Shown: positions 1 through 9,961, counted from the first letter of the stretch. The stretch: DNA of 64,000 bases from Pseudomonas sp. GR 6-02 (GCF_001655615.1 NZ_CP011567.1:2055001-2119000), one strand, 5' to 3'. Notes: a model not told the origin generated them from the sequence alone. A program made the numbers and translations.

Positions 1-30
1 GCCATTCTTGCCGCCGGACTTGAAGGCTAG
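1..30 (+). CDS. C-terminal end of an upstream gene (partial)
   Basis: The first ten codons read A-I-L-A-A-G-L-E-G followed by a TAG stop, and a clean hairpin follows immediately. That layout fits the last residues of a gene transcribed towards ugd. Too little is present to name the family. It does not look like a Wzc kinase tail, which would be tyrosine-rich. Confidence 0.3.
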   Translation, partial: AILAAGLEG

Positions 31-51
31 CAAGGAATCCAGGATTCCTTG
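31..51 (+). terminator. Perfect 10-bp hairpin upstream of ugd
   Basis: CAAGGAATCC and GGATTCCTTG are perfect inverted repeats around a single A, directly after the stop codon at 28-30. No long T tract follows, so this may be a weak terminator, an mRNA stabilising hairpin or an operator. Confidence 0.35.
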
Positions 52-107
52 GGTTTCCAAGTGGGTGGCGTGAGCCAAAAACCAACATTTGTACCAAGGT
101 AATCATC

Positions 108-1433
108 ATGAAAGTCACTGTATTCGGAATTGGCTACGTAGGCCTTGTTCAAGGGGCGGTGCTAGCCGAGATTGGCCACGATGTAATTTGTGTGGACGTA
201 GATGAGCAAAAAGTAAGAAATCTGGAGCAGGGGATTATTCCAATCTATGAGCCTGGACTGGAAGTTTTAGTCAAAGAGAACTACACCGCCGGAAGGTTGA
301 AGTTCACGACGGACGCGGCATCAGCAGTGAAGCATGGGAAGGTTCAATTCATTGCGGTAGGCACACCGCCTGATGAGGACGGATCTGCGGATCTAAAATA
401 TGTGCTGGCTGTTGCCGAAACGATAGCAAATAATATTGAAAGCAATTGCATTATCATTAACAAGTCTACCGTTCCTGTTGGAACAGCCGATAAAGTGAGG
501 GATCGAGTTGCGAGCGTACTGGCTCAACGCGGCCGTACTGATCTCTCATTTGACGTTGCATCGAATCCAGAATTTTTAAAGGAAGGTTCTGCAGTATCGG
601 ACTGCATGCGTCCGGATCGGATAGTTATTGGTACGGAACAGGCGAGTACAGAAGAAGTCATACGTGACCTCTATGCTCCTTTCAACCGTAATCACGAAAA
701 AATAATCGTCATGGACGTTCGCAGCGCTGAGCTGACGAAATATGCAGCCAACTGCATGCTTGCAACAAAAATCAGCTTCATGAATGAGATTTCTAACTTG
801 TCAGAAATGCTCGGTGCTGATATCGAAATGGTGCGAAAGGGCATAGGTTCAGATCCCAGGATTGGTTACCACTTCATCTATGCAGGATCCGGGTATGGTG
901 GCTCTTGTTTTCCTAAAGATGTACAAGCCCTCATTAAGACATCCGAGCAACTGGACTTTGATGCAGTAATTCTGAAGTCCGTAGAAGCAAGGAATAATGA
1001 GCAAAAGAGTGTAATTTTCAGGAAAATAATTAATCACTACAATGGGGATATCGCAGGAAAAACATTCGCTCTTTGGGGGTTGAGCTTTAAACCCAATACT
1101 GATGATATGCGTGAAGCACCCAGTCGAGTACTGATGGAGGCACTGTGGAAAAACGGCGCCAAGGTGAGAGCGTATGATCCGGAGGCGATGGAAGAAACTC
1201 AGCGAATTTACAATAATCGTGATGACTTGAGTTTGTGCGGAACCAAAGAAGAAACTTTAAAAGAAAGCGATGCCTTAATCATAATAACTGAATGGCAAGC
1301 CTTCAAGGCACCCGATCTGGATCAAATTGCAAGCCAACTTAGCGAGCCTATAATATTTGATGGAAGAAACCTTTTCGATCCTCAAAAGCTTAAAGATAAA
1401 GGTATTAAATATTACTCCATAGGCCGCCAGTAA
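108..1433 (+). CDS. ugd: UDP-glucose 6-dehydrogenase
   Basis: This 441-residue cytoplasmic enzyme oxidises UDP-glucose to UDP-glucuronate with two NAD+. The N-terminal Rossmann motif GIGYVG is at residues 7-12, and the catalytic cysteine is Cys267 in GGSCFPKD. The length is normal for the UDP-glucose/GDP-mannose dehydrogenase family, and the overall sequence fits Ugd better than AlgD. It is the first complete gene of an AT-rich exopolysaccharide cassette, so the polymer probably contains a hexuronic acid. UDP-glucuronate could also feed the epimerase at 61174-62151. The AlgD/GDP-mannose alternative is not excluded by sequence alone but is less likely. Confidence 0.9.
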   Translation: MKVTVFGIGYVGLVQGAVLAEIGHDVICVDVDEQKVRNLEQGIIPIYEPGLEVLVKENYTAGRLKFTTDAASAVKHGKVQFIAVGTPPDEDGSADLKYVLAVAETIANNIESNCIIINKSTVPVGTADKVRDRVASVLAQRGRTDLSFDVASNPEFLKEGSAVSDCMRPDRIVIGTEQASTEEVIRDLYAPFNRNHEKIIVMDVRSAELTKYAANCMLATKISFMNEISNLSEMLGADIEMVRKGIGSDPRIGYHFIYAGSGYGGSCFPKDVQALIKTSEQLDFDAVILKSVEARNNEQKSVIFRKIINHYNGDIAGKTFALWGLSFKPNTDDMREAPSRVLMEALWKNGAKVRAYDPEAMEETQRIYNNRDDLSLCGTKEETLKESDALIIITEWQAFKAPDLDQIASQLSEPIIFDGRNLFDPQKLKDKGIKYYSIGRQ

Positions 1434-1469
1434 TATTACAAGTTGAAGTGGGGGCTTTGGCCTCCGCTT

Positions 1470-1598
1470 CAAACAAACCCCATCGCAATAATGTCCCTGT
1501 TCCAGCATCTACCCGGACCCATATGCTGCTATATGACCTGGATCTTGCTGGTTGTCTCAGCCAACTTGGTCAGACACAAAAGCGATCAAGCTATTGAA
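1470..1598 (+). pseudogene. Relic of a Wzy polymerase C-terminus
   Basis: Reading the frame that starts at 1443, residues 18-44 (SLFQHLPG...YMTWILLVVSANLV) align with the C-terminus of the Wzy-like protein encoded at 15915-17285 (SLFQHLSG...YVTWLLLIASATRV). By eye, about 15 of 27 residues are identical. No upstream transmembrane part survives between ugd and the flippase gene. It is best read as the remaining tail of an earlier polymerase gene that was deleted. A real 64-residue small protein is the alternative, but the shared motif argues against it. Confidence 0.6.
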
Positions 1599-1633
1599 GT
1601 CAACTGCTTAAACAATTGGCTACCAAGACCACA

Positions 1634-2935
1634 ATGAATATACTGAAATCGAAATCACTTCACTTGCTATGCGTTCGAATTATCGGCGCCGTAGCCGTGC
1701 TGCTTGCAAATATTGTTATTCTGAAAATAGAAAGCAGTGATTTGGCGGGCTTGTTTCTTGTTGCTTATACTATATTTCAGATTTCCGCAGTTATAGCGCG
1801 CTTCGGATCGGACATCCACCTGGTAAGAAATTATTATAAGCAGTCAAGCGAGGCAGTACAGGACTGCTTCAATCAATCAGTAGTAGTTAGCCTTCTGATG
1901 GGGTCAATACTGAGCCCTATTACATATTTCCTTGGAGATTTCTATGTCCAGCACTGGAGTAGCCTATCAAGCGCTAGTAGTAATCACTCGTCAATACTTC
2001 TTATTTTTATACTGATTCCTGTATTTTCCGCCGCTAATACTGTTTTTTTTATATATCAAGCCAGGCATAAGACCGTCACCCAAATCCTGGGTATAAATGT
2101 CATTCAGCCCTGGGCTTTTTTGGCTTTTTATCTGGCGATTAAGCTCGCAACTCACCTTGATTTTCTATCGTTAGCTCCCGACACAACCATTGTAGCCTCC
2201 TTCTACGCCTCCATTTTAATTTACCTGATTATATCTGTTGTGTTTGCAAGAAAAGCAAATATGACGTGGGCTCCGATATCTGCGCTATCTAAAAAGCCAC
2301 TCAATAAAATTCTAGCTTCACAATTGAAGTATGCATCCGCAACAATAGGAACGCAGCTAGTAGGTTGGTTGCCATATCTGTTGGCCTCCTTGCTTTTAGG
2401 AGCTTCATTTGCTTCCGTCTTCAACATACTCCAAAGACTGGCAATGCTTTCAACCTTCATATCGGTATCAATAAATTCTATATCTGCGCCTCGATTTTCA
2501 GAGCTTGCCAGTCGATCAGACTATCGAGCCATAAAAAAAATATTTTGGTCCAATACAAAGAAGTTGACTTCCTTCTCCTGCATTTATTTGGTTTCGCTGC
2601 TGGCGTTAGTCAGGTTTAGTGAGCAAATACCGGAAAGCTTCCACGTCGCATGCTACATCGTATTGTTAGGCTTTTTTGTAAATTGCTCTACATCAGTGTG
2701 CGGATATTATTACCAGAACGCTTCAAATATTCACCATCTTAACGTGGCGCTGTATCTGACTGTCGCACTATCTCCGTTCGTGACTTATTGGCTTTTAGGG
2801 GGCTGGGGCACGTTGGGTGCAGCAGTTGCCATCGGGAGTACCATTGCGTGCGTTAATGTAATCTTATTCCCTCTAGCAACACTAGACCTTAATCGGCGCA
2901 CATCGACAAATGTCATTAGTTCAACTCAATCGTAG
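1634..2935 (+). CDS. wzx: Wzx-type polysaccharide flippase
   Basis: This polytopic inner-membrane protein of about 433 residues belongs to the polysaccharide biosynthesis/MOP flippase type and is expected to move undecaprenyl-diphosphate-linked repeat units to the periplasm. Repeated hydrophobic segments run the whole length, such as AVAVLLANIVIL near the N-terminus and paired helices near the C-terminus. The ATG at 1634 is preferred over the in-frame TTG at 1616; neither has a strong Shine-Dalgarno. It lies between ugd and two glycosyltransferase genes, as expected for a Wzx/Wzy locus. Base composition is AT-rich like its neighbours, suggesting horizontal origin. Confidence 0.8.
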   Translation: MNILKSKSLHLLCVRIIGAVAVLLANIVILKIESSDLAGLFLVAYTIFQISAVIARFGSDIHLVRNYYKQSSEAVQDCFNQSVVVSLLMGSILSPITYFLGDFYVQHWSSLSSASSNHSSILLIFILIPVFSAANTVFFIYQARHKTVTQILGINVIQPWAFLAFYLAIKLATHLDFLSLAPDTTIVASFYASILIYLIISVVFARKANMTWAPISALSKKPLNKILASQLKYASATIGTQLVGWLPYLLASLLLGASFASVFNILQRLAMLSTFISVSINSISAPRFSELASRSDYRAIKKIFWSNTKKLTSFSCIYLVSLLALVRFSEQIPESFHVACYIVLLGFFVNCSTSVCGYYYQNASNIHHLNVALYLTVALSPFVTYWLLGGWGTLGAAVAIGSTIACVNVILFPLATLDLNRRTSTNVISSTQS

Positions 2936-2954
2936 CTAAACCTTCAGGTTTGTC

Positions 2955-3836
2955 ATGACACTCACACAGAGCCAGCTTGTACAAGTTAACTTCCTTGTTG
3001 TGGTTTACTCTACCAACCCTAGTTTAACCACTACGCTCAAATCGCTAGCTACCCTGGATTTTCAGTCGGCAGGAATTATCCCAAAGTTTTCAATTTGGGA
3101 TAATTCTGAGCAGGGATTCGGAGAGGCATCAATCCCAACATTGCCTGGCCAAATAACGTATCACCACAGTGGAAAAAACGAGCACCTTTCGAAGGTATAC
3201 AACACTCTGATCTCCAATAGTGCAGGCTCGGACTATTTTATAGTTTTGGATGACGACTCCAGCATAACTAATGATTATATATCAAGTTTGGATTTGTTTT
3301 TCAGGAGTCGTGTGCCAGTGGCGGTGCCGCAAATTTTGTTCAATCACAGCCTTATATCACCTGGAACCATAAAGGGGGTTCGTGGCAGAGCATTGAACTT
3401 ACAGAGTTTGGCGACAGGTCCCGTCCCATCTAAAAATATAGTGGCAATGATGAGCGGGACTGTCATATCTAAAGAAGCGCTGTCGCGGGGCCTAAAGTTT
3501 GATGAGCGCTTGAGTTTCTATGGGGTTGATACACGATTTTTTATCGACTACGCGAACTGCTATAACGAAATATTTATTCTCAAGACATCAATTCCCCATA
3601 GCTCGGCACTCAGAGAGGGCGGACAAGCTTATGCCAAAAAGGTTCAGCGATTCCGAAACCTCATACTGTCGAGGCCATTGGTTTTCGATTACGTAAAATA
3701 TCATAAATTTAAAATATCATTATATGTTCTGTTGTTTAGCCTGAATACATGCCTTAAAGAAAGAAATATCAGGTATTTATCACTGATGTTACTTGCGCTA
3801 CATGTGCTGAGTCCAAGGAAATCATATGCGAGATGA
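2955..3836 (+). CDS. Glycosyltransferase family 2 (GT-A fold)
   Basis: This 293-residue enzyme probably adds one sugar to the lipid-linked repeat unit on the cytoplasmic face of the membrane. The N-terminus has the GT2 opening beta strand (VNFLVVVYST), and an Asp-rich metal and nucleotide-sugar motif, LDDDS, occurs near residues 98-102. The C-terminal part around residues 235-265 is more hydrophobic and may be membrane-associated. Its donor and acceptor cannot be read from the sequence. The stop overlaps the next gene by 11 bp, indicating co-transcription with the GT4 gene. Confidence 0.8.
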   Translation: MTLTQSQLVQVNFLVVVYSTNPSLTTTLKSLATLDFQSAGIIPKFSIWDNSEQGFGEASIPTLPGQITYHHSGKNEHLSKVYNTLISNSAGSDYFIVLDDDSSITNDYISSLDLFFRSRVPVAVPQILFNHSLISPGTIKGVRGRALNLQSLATGPVPSKNIVAMMSGTVISKEALSRGLKFDERLSFYGVDTRFFIDYANCYNEIFILKTSIPHSSALREGGQAYAKKVQRFRNLILSRPLVFDYVKYHKFKISLYVLLFSLNTCLKERNIRYLSLMLLALHVLSPRKSYAR

Positions 3837-4929
3837 AATACTTTGCCTTCATCAAAGCTCCGAGCTGTACGGTTCAGATCGAAGTTTCCTTACGGCAATT
3901 GAGTCGATCTCCGTAAAAAAGAGAATTTATTGCATTCTGCCTTTTCTTGGGGACCTCTCTCCGCTAGTTAATAGCATGGGGGCCGAAATAGAGTATTACC
4001 CCTATGGAATACTGAGAAAGCAGAAGCTAAAAAAACCATTCAGCTATAGCATGGAGCTCATCAAGGCGACCTTGTATTATGCAAAAAAATATAAGGCGTT
4101 TAATGCAATATACATAAATACGACCGTTATGTTGTCCGCGCTGGTCGCTGCCGGATTTTATAGATTTTCCAAGAAAAGTTTCTTTTGCCATATCAGAGAA
4201 ATTCCCGACAAAAAACTCATTGGGATCTTCCGTTTACTCCTACGGTTCTCAGGTGCAAAACTAATATTCAATTCCGAGGCTACGAAATCCGCTTTTAATC
4301 TTCCGGGAACAGTAATTTATAATGGTGTAGCCCCCCTTTACAACGTCCCATCGCTGCGTACTGAAAGAGACTGTAAGAATCTACTTCTGATCGGCAGGAT
4401 AAACACCTGGAAAGGGCAAGACTTTTTCATTGATGTCATTGGAAAATTGGCCAATAACGCAAGAAATGACTTTCGCATAAGAATAGTGGGTAGCCCTTTT
4501 GAGGGGTACGAATATCTGGAAAAGGATTTAATCGAAAAAGTAAAATCATATGGGATCTCCGACAACGTCGAATTTTTCCCTTTTTGCTCGGACCCAACCG
4601 AGCACTTTCAATGGGCAAGCTATGTTGTTGTCCCCTCTACGAAGCCGGAGCCGTTCGGTCGAGTAGCGATAGAAGCGTACTCTGTCGGAAAACCAGTGAT
4701 AGCTGCGGGCCATGGTGGTTTGGTAGAGATCGTTAACCATGAAAAAGATGGTTTCCTTTTCATTCCTGCCAATCAAAGCAGCCTTGAGGATGTCCTGCTA
4801 GGACTTCCTTCGCCGGGCAGTCCTCTGTACGAAAAGCTGAGCAAGTGTGCGCTTGATACTTATTGCAAAAAATTCTCAATAAAAAGCTATAAAGAGCACA
4901 TAAACTCAATGCTGGAAAACACAAATTAA
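3826..4929 (+). CDS. Glycosyltransferase family 4 (GT-B fold)
   Basis: This 367-residue GT-B enzyme has an N-terminal acceptor domain and a C-terminal Rossmann domain. The latter begins near residue 185 with NLLLIGRINTWKGQD. The characteristic EX7E pair is Glu275 and Glu283 in PEPFGRVAIE, followed by the GKPVIA sugar-nucleotide segment. It is expected to transfer a hexose, deoxyhexose or HexNAc with retention during repeat-unit assembly. The 11-bp overlap with the preceding GT2 gene and AT-rich composition place it in the same cassette. Exact specificity is unknown. Confidence 0.85.
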   Translation: MRDEILCLHQSSELYGSDRSFLTAIESISVKKRIYCILPFLGDLSPLVNSMGAEIEYYPYGILRKQKLKKPFSYSMELIKATLYYAKKYKAFNAIYINTTVMLSALVAAGFYRFSKKSFFCHIREIPDKKLIGIFRLLLRFSGAKLIFNSEATKSAFNLPGTVIYNGVAPLYNVPSLRTERDCKNLLLIGRINTWKGQDFFIDVIGKLANNARNDFRIRIVGSPFEGYEYLEKDLIEKVKSYGISDNVEFFPFCSDPTEHFQWASYVVVPSTKPEPFGRVAIEAYSVGKPVIAAGHGGLVEIVNHEKDGFLFIPANQSSLEDVLLGLPSPGSPLYEKLSKCALDTYCKKFSIKSYKEHINSMLENTN

Positions 4930-4960
4930 AAGCAGAGCAATCCATACTATCGGGAATACC

Positions 4961-6031
4961 ATGAAACTTATCATGCTACTCATGCTTTCCTTGTTTCATC
5001 TAACTGCAAGTGCGAGCCCTTCATTTGATATAGGCGTTTACTACTACCCGGGTTGGGATCAGCCGAATGACCCCTGGCAGAAGATAAAGCCATTTAAGGA
5101 TAGAGAGCCTCTACTGGGGTGGTATAAAGAAGGATCTGCAGAAAACACAAAAATACAGATCGACTGGATGCATCAGTATGGAATAAATTTCGTTATCTAT
5201 GATTGGTACTGGGACAATATTCACGGTGTTAATCGGACGCACGCTATAGACTCTTTCTCCAGACTAAAAGATACACATGATATCAAGTTTACCCTTCTCT
5301 GGGCCAACCATACCGGGACACCCTCGAGCCTTAAGCAATTCGATGATGTAGTGCAGTACTGGATAGATCATTATTTCAGAGCGCCTGGCTATAAAAAAAT
5401 AGATGGTAAACCCGTCGTTTTTATATTTTCATCTGAATTACTTGAAAGGGACGCCAGAAACTTTGGCAGTAATGCCAATGAACTATTGGAAAGGGCACGG
5501 GATCGAGCGATCCAGGAAGGATTGCCTGGAATATATTTTGTTGGATCAATAAAGGCTGGTGACAGATTTTCTCAAGAGATTTTGCCGCTTCAGAATTACG
5601 ACGCATTGTCCGCTTATAATTATCAACTTAATGCAGCCGAGAAGTTGAGCGAAAGGCGTCCGTCCGCAAGTTACAAAGAACTTTCAGATGGATACGAACA
5701 AGCTTGGAATTCGGCTTTAAGTACTAGCAAGTTGCCCTATTTAATTCCCGTCACTTCGGGCTGGGACAAAACTCCATGGGGTGGAAGCGAATCCCCCAAT
5801 CATGATAATTCGAGCAGCACACCAGAGCAATTTAGATTGCACTTGGAGTCAGCAAAATCGCTTATCACCTCAGAGCCCAAGAAGACACTAAGCACAGTTG
5901 TCATATGTTGTTGGAATGAATACGGCGAGGGTTCATATATTGAGCCAACCAAAAAATATAAATTTCAATATTTAGAACAGATTAAAAACACTTTCAAAAC
6001 TTCAGATAGCTCTGAAAACCCCTCACATTGA
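4961..6031 (+). CDS. Exported glycoside hydrolase family 99-like (WbsX-type) protein
   Basis: This 356-residue protein starts with a signal peptide (hydrophobic LIMLLMLSLFHLTA, cleavage near the ASAS site around residue 19). The YYYPGW segment near residues 27-32 and the late motif CCWNEYGEGSYIEP are hallmarks of the GH99-like/WbsX family found in surface polysaccharide loci. Family members relate to endo-mannosidases, but many are only annotated as LPS biosynthesis proteins. A periplasmic or secreted location suggests trimming, length control or release of the polymer made by this locus rather than cytoplasmic assembly. It is the last gene of the AT-rich block; composition changes sharply after it. 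Confidence 0.7.
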   Translation: MKLIMLLMLSLFHLTASASPSFDIGVYYYPGWDQPNDPWQKIKPFKDREPLLGWYKEGSAENTKIQIDWMHQYGINFVIYDWYWDNIHGVNRTHAIDSFSRLKDTHDIKFTLLWANHTGTPSSLKQFDDVVQYWIDHYFRAPGYKKIDGKPVVFIFSSELLERDARNFGSNANELLERARDRAIQEGLPGIYFVGSIKAGDRFSQEILPLQNYDALSAYNYQLNAAEKLSERRPSASYKELSDGYEQAWNSALSTSKLPYLIPVTSGWDKTPWGGSESPNHDNSSSTPEQFRLHLESAKSLITSEPKKTLSTVVICCWNEYGEGSYIEPTKKYKFQYLEQIKNTFKTSDSSENPSH

Positions 6032-6049
6032 AAGAACCAAAAAGCCTCT

Positions 6050-7171
6050 ATGAAAAACCTCTATATCCTCGGCATCCGCGGCGTTCCCGCCAAACACGGC
6101 GGTTTTGAAACCTTCGCCGAAAAGCTCTCCCTCTACTTGGTCAAGCAGGGCTGGAAAGTCACTGTCTACTGCCAGGAAGACGGTTCCGGCGGTATATCGA
6201 CCAGTGAATGGAAGGGGGTTCATCGCATTCATATCCCGATCGCCAACACCGGCGTGGCGGGCACGGTGTTTTTCGACTGGAAGGCTACCGTCCATGCGCT
6301 GGGCCAGAAGGGATTGTTTCTGACCCTCGGCTATAACACGGCGGCGTTCAATATTCTGCAGCGGGTCAAGGGCCAGACCAATGTCATCAATATGGATGGC
6401 ATTGAATGGCGACGGGAGAAGTGGGGGTTGGTGGCGAAGACCTGGTTCTGGTTGAACGAGCGAGCAGGTTGCTGGATCGGCAACCACCTGGTGGCCGACC
6501 ACCCGAAAATCAAGGATCACCTGGCCACCCGGGTCAAGGATTCGAAGATCACCATGATCCCTTATGGCGGGGACCGGGTGAACGAAGCAGACCCGACCGC
6601 CCTGGCTGATTATGGCCTGGAGCCCCATGGTTTCTCGGTGGTTATCGCCCGGCCGGAGCCGGAGAACTCCTTTCTGCAGGTCGTCAAGGCTTTCAGCAGC
6701 AAGCGCCGTAACCATAAGTTGGTGGTGCTGGGCAACTTCACCCCAGAGAAGAACGAGTACCACAAGCGGGTGATGGACGCGGCCGGCAAGGAAGTGATCT
6801 TCCCCGGCGCCATCTATGAGGCGGCGGTGGTTCGGGCGCTGCGGTTTTTCAGCCGCTTTTACATCCACGGCCATCAAGTCGGGGGCACCAACCCTTCGCT
6901 GGTGGAGGCATTGGGCGCCGGCTGCTCGGTGATTGCCCATAACAACCATTTCAACCGTTGGGTCGCCGGTGATGCGGCGGTGTACTTCGATGACGAGCAC
7001 GACTGCGCCAAGTTGTTCGAGAAGTACCTGCGCGATGACCACAGCCATTTGATCGCGGCGATGAAGGCTGAAAGCACCCGCCGCTTCAACGAAAAATTCA
7101 CTTGGGAAAACATCCTTTCCCAGTACGAAAAATTACTGATCCAGTGGTATCCCAAGGAGTACAGCAAGTGA
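6050..7171 (+). CDS. DUF1972/GT4 glycosyltransferase, probable rhamnosyltransferase
   Basis: This 373-residue GT-B enzyme opens with a DUF1972 domain ([20 protein letters not shown] at residues 7-26). It ends with a GT4 domain containing [11 protein letters not shown]. Proteins of this architecture are often rhamnosyl- or related transferases in O-antigen and EPS loci. The immediate overlap with rfbB (GTGA, 7168-7171) and the following rfbA and rfbC support a dTDP-rhamnose link, but this is inference. Codon use is GC-rich, in contrast to the gene ending 18 bp upstream, so this gene probably belongs to the stable flank of the locus. Confidence 0.8.
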   Translation: MKNLYILGIRGVPAKHGGFETFAEKLSLYLVKQGWKVTVYCQEDGSGGISTSEWKGVHRIHIPIANTGVAGTVFFDWKATVHALGQKGLFLTLGYNTAAFNILQRVKGQTNVINMDGIEWRREKWGLVAKTWFWLNERAGCWIGNHLVADHPKIKDHLATRVKDSKITMIPYGGDRVNEADPTALADYGLEPHGFSVVIARPEPENSFLQVVKAFSSKRRNHKLVVLGNFTPEKNEYHKRVMDAAGKEVIFPGAIYEAAVVRALRFFSRFYIHGHQVGGTNPSLVEALGAGCSVIAHNNHFNRWVAGDAAVYFDDEHDCAKLFEKYLRDDHSHLIAAMKAESTRRFNEKFTWENILSQYEKLLIQWYPKEYSK

Positions 7172-8235
7172 CCCAACGTATTATCGTCACCGGCGGTGCT
7201 GGTTTTATCGGCTCCGCCGTCGTTCGCCATCTGATCGACAACACCGATGTGAGCGTGCTCAATATCGACAAGCTCACCTACGCCGGCAATACCGAGTCCC
7301 TGGCGTCGGTGGCGGGTAGCCCCCGGTATGAATTCCAGCAGGTGGATATCTGCGACACAGCGGCGCTGCACGAGCTGTTCGCGCGTTTCCAGCCCGATGC
7401 GGTAATGCACCTGGCGGCCGAATCCCATGTGGACCGTTCCATCGACAGCCCATCGGATTTCATCCAGACCAACATCGTCGGCACCTACAGCATGCTGGAG
7501 GCCAGCCGCCGCTACTGGTCAGGGTTGGCGGCGGAGCAGAAACAGGGCTTTCGCTTCCACCATATCTCCACCGATGAAGTTTATGGCGACCTGGAAGGCA
7601 CCGACGATCTGTTCACCGAGACTACGCCCTACGAGCCGAGCTCGCCGTACTCGGCGTCCAAGGCCGGCTCCGACCATCTGGTGCGCGCCTGGCACCGCAC
7701 GTATGGCCTGCCGGTGCTGGTCACCAACTGCTCGAACAACTACGGGCCCTTCCACTTCCCCGAGAAGTTGATCCCTCATGTGATTCTCAATGCCATCCAC
7801 GGCAAGCCGTTGCCGGTATATGGCGATGGCTCGCAGATCCGCGACTGGTTGTTTGTTGAAGACCATGCTCGAGCGCTGGTCGAAGTGGTGTCGCGCGGTA
7901 TCGTGGGCGAAACCTACAACATCGGCGGACACAACGAGAAGCGCAACCTGCAAGTGGTGGAAACCATCTGTGAGCTGCTCGATGAGTTGCGCCCCCGCGA
8001 TGAAGGGCAGGGCTCTTACAAGGAGTTGATCACCTTCGTCACCGACCGCCCTGGGCATGATCGTCGTTACGCCATCGATGCAGGCAAGATTGAGCGTGAA
8101 CTTGGTTGGCGACCACAGGAAACCTTTGAAAGCGGTATACGCAAAACGGTTCAGTGGTATCTGGATAATCAAGATTGGTGGCAACGGATACTCAACGGCC
8201 AATACCGGTCCGAGCGTCTTGGCCACGTTGGCTGA
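7168..8235 (+). CDS. rfbB: dTDP-glucose 4,6-dehydratase
   Basis: This 355-residue SDR-superfamily enzyme converts dTDP-glucose to dTDP-4-keto-6-deoxyglucose, the second step to dTDP-rhamnose. It carries the NAD-binding motif [15 protein letters not shown] near the N-terminus, the STDEVYGDL segment and the YSASK active-site motif. The start is the GTG at 7168 overlapping the TGA of the preceding glycosyltransferase; the upstream frame extends further but lies inside that gene. It is followed by rfbA and rfbC. Confidence 0.93.
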   Translation: MTQRIIVTGGAGFIGSAVVRHLIDNTDVSVLNIDKLTYAGNTESLASVAGSPRYEFQQVDICDTAALHELFARFQPDAVMHLAAESHVDRSIDSPSDFIQTNIVGTYSMLEASRRYWSGLAAEQKQGFRFHHISTDEVYGDLEGTDDLFTETTPYEPSSPYSASKAGSDHLVRAWHRTYGLPVLVTNCSNNYGPFHFPEKLIPHVILNAIHGKPLPVYGDGSQIRDWLFVEDHARALVEVVSRGIVGETYNIGGHNEKRNLQVVETICELLDELRPRDEGQGSYKELITFVTDRPGHDRRYAIDAGKIERELGWRPQETFESGIRKTVQWYLDNQDWWQRILNGQYRSERLGHVG

Positions 8236-8279
8236 AACATTCAAAACCTGCCTCTATTTAACTTCGAAGGGAATCCCCT

Positions 8280-9158
8280 ATGAAAGGTATCATTCTGGCG
8301 GGAGGCTCCGGCACCCGCTTGCATCCCATTACCCGTGGTGTGTCCAAACAGCTGCTGCCGGTCTACGACAAGCCGATGATTTATTATCCGCTGTCGGTAT
8401 TAATGCTGGCGGGCATTCGCGAGATATTGATTATTTCCACGCCCCAGGACTTGCCCAACTTCCAGAACTTGCTGGGTGATGGTTCTTCTTTCGGCATTGA
8501 ACTCAGTTATGCAGAACAGCCTTCTCCTGATGGCCTGGCGCAGGCCTTTCTGATCGGCGAGGAGTTCATCGGCGACAGCAATGTGGCGCTGATTCTGGGC
8601 GACAACATTTTCTACGGTTATGGCTTCAGCGCCTTGTTGCGCGAAGCGTCACAACGACAGACCGGTGCCACTGTTTTTGGATATCGAGTCAGCGACCCGG
8701 ATCGTTTTGGCGTTGTCGAGTTCGACGAGAGCGGCAAGGCGATCTCGATCGAAGAGAAGCCTGCGCATCCGAAGTCCGACCATGCTGTCACCGGTTTGTA
8801 TTTCTACGACAAAGACGTGGTGAGCATCGCCAAGCAAGTCAAGCCTTCGGTACGCGGTGAGCTTGAAATCACCGACGTGAACAATGCTTATCTACAACGC
8901 GGGGATCTGCACGTCAGTGTGCTGGGGCGTGGTTTTGCCTGGCTGGACACCGGGACCCATGATTCGTTGATGGAGGCCGGGCATTTCGTCCAGACCATCG
9001 AAGCGCGGCAGGGCTTGAAGGTGGCCTGCCTTGAAGAGGTGGCCTATCACCAGGGTTGGTTGTCGGCTGCGGAACTGGATAAACAAGCCACCGCGTTACA
9101 CAAAACCGGTTACGGACAATACCTGGCGCGCGTACTGACGACGGAGCCTTCGAAATGA
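8280..9158 (+). CDS. rfbA: Glucose-1-phosphate thymidylyltransferase
   Basis: This 292-residue nucleotidyltransferase makes dTDP-glucose from dTTP and glucose-1-phosphate, the first step of dTDP-rhamnose synthesis. The N-terminal signature [15 protein letters not shown] and the lysine in [16 protein letters not shown] are intact, as are GDNIFYG and EEKP. It has a good ribosome binding site (GAAGGGAA) before the ATG. Its last codons overlap rfbC by 4 bp (ATGA), so the two are translationally coupled. Confidence 0.95.
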   Translation: MKGIILAGGSGTRLHPITRGVSKQLLPVYDKPMIYYPLSVLMLAGIREILIISTPQDLPNFQNLLGDGSSFGIELSYAEQPSPDGLAQAFLIGEEFIGDSNVALILGDNIFYGYGFSALLREASQRQTGATVFGYRVSDPDRFGVVEFDESGKAISIEEKPAHPKSDHAVTGLYFYDKDVVSIAKQVKPSVRGELEITDVNNAYLQRGDLHVSVLGRGFAWLDTGTHDSLMEAGHFVQTIEARQGLKVACLEEVAYHQGWLSAAELDKQATALHKTGYGQYLARVLTTEPSK

Positions 9159-9694
9159 ATGTCATCAACACCCGATTGCCCGGCGTACTGATTATCGAGC
9201 CCAAGGTGTTTGGCGATGCCCGTGGGTTCTTTCTCGAGAGTTATCACGAACAGCGTTATCGCGACGCCGGCATCGAGTTGCCTTTCGTCCAGGACAATCA
9301 CTCACGCTCGCAGTATGGCGTATTGCGCGGTTTGCACTTCCAGCGGACCCGGCCCCAGGGCAAGTTGGTGCGGGTTACCCAAGGTGCGGTGTACGACGTG
9401 GTGGTGGACATCAATCCCGAATCGGCCACTTGCGGTGAACATGTAGGGGTCAAGTTGACCGCCGACAACCATCTGCAGCTATGGGTGCCGCCGGGTTATG
9501 CCCACGGCTTCTGCGTGCTCAGCGATACCGCCGATTTTCAATACAAATGCACCGATCTGTATTTCCCCGAGGATGAGGGTGGGCTGCTCTGGAATGATCC
9601 GGAGCTGGGCATTACCTGGCCCGTTGAATCGCCTCAACTCTCGGAAAAAGACTTGCGCAACCCACGCTTGCGCGCGGTGTTGAACGGGGAATGA
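9155..9694 (+). CDS. rfbC: dTDP-4-dehydrorhamnose 3,5-epimerase
   Basis: This 179-residue cupin-fold enzyme epimerises dTDP-4-keto-6-deoxyglucose at C3 and C5. The catalytic histidine is His61 in GVLRGLHFQ, and the [13 protein letters not shown] segment is typical. Length is normal. It overlaps rfbA by 4 bp and is the last gene of the run. The next expected gene, rfbD (dTDP-4-dehydrorhamnose reductase), is absent here and anywhere else in the window, so the pathway needs a copy elsewhere or stops at the 4-keto sugar. Confidence 0.95.
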   Translation: MNVINTRLPGVLIIEPKVFGDARGFFLESYHEQRYRDAGIELPFVQDNHSRSQYGVLRGLHFQRTRPQGKLVRVTQGAVYDVVVDINPESATCGEHVGVKLTADNHLQLWVPPGYAHGFCVLSDTADFQYKCTDLYFPEDEGGLLWNDPELGITWPVESPQLSEKDLRNPRLRAVLNGE

Positions 9695-9711
9695 CGGGTT
9701 AATATTGGTCT

Positions 9712-9729
9712 ATAGTTAACATTAACTAT
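9712..9729. promoter_or_regulatory. Inverted repeat downstream of rfbC, possible operator
   Basis: ATAGTTA and TAACTAT are perfect 7-bp inverted repeats separated by 4 bp, in an AT-rich patch just after rfbC. Palindromes of this size often bind dimeric regulators. It lies about 400 bp before the gfc-like genes in a 430-bp gap (9695-10125). A second short inverted repeat (CAGGAT at 9786-9791, ATCCTG at 9801-9806) follows. No regulator can be assigned. Confidence 0.3.
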
Positions 9730-9961
9730 TTATGACCTGATGTTATTTAGCCTTGAATGTTCAGTCACAATAGAACCTAGCGGGACAGGATGCCGGGAAA
9801 ATCCTGACTAATAATAACAATAGGCGTGAAGGGGGAGTGACTTTTGCTCGGGAGTTTGTGCCGAAAATGCCTTCTCATGTAGCAAACATCTTGGAAAATT
9901 GCCTTTTTCCGTCAATAAGTCCTGCTCGGTGCAAGCGCTTTTGTCCATGATGTGACGAGGT

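Noticed and set aside
6023..7048. Long minus-strand ORF opposite the DUF1972 transferase gene
   Set aside because: It is a GC-rich antisense shadow of a clearly recognised glycosyltransferase and has no domain.
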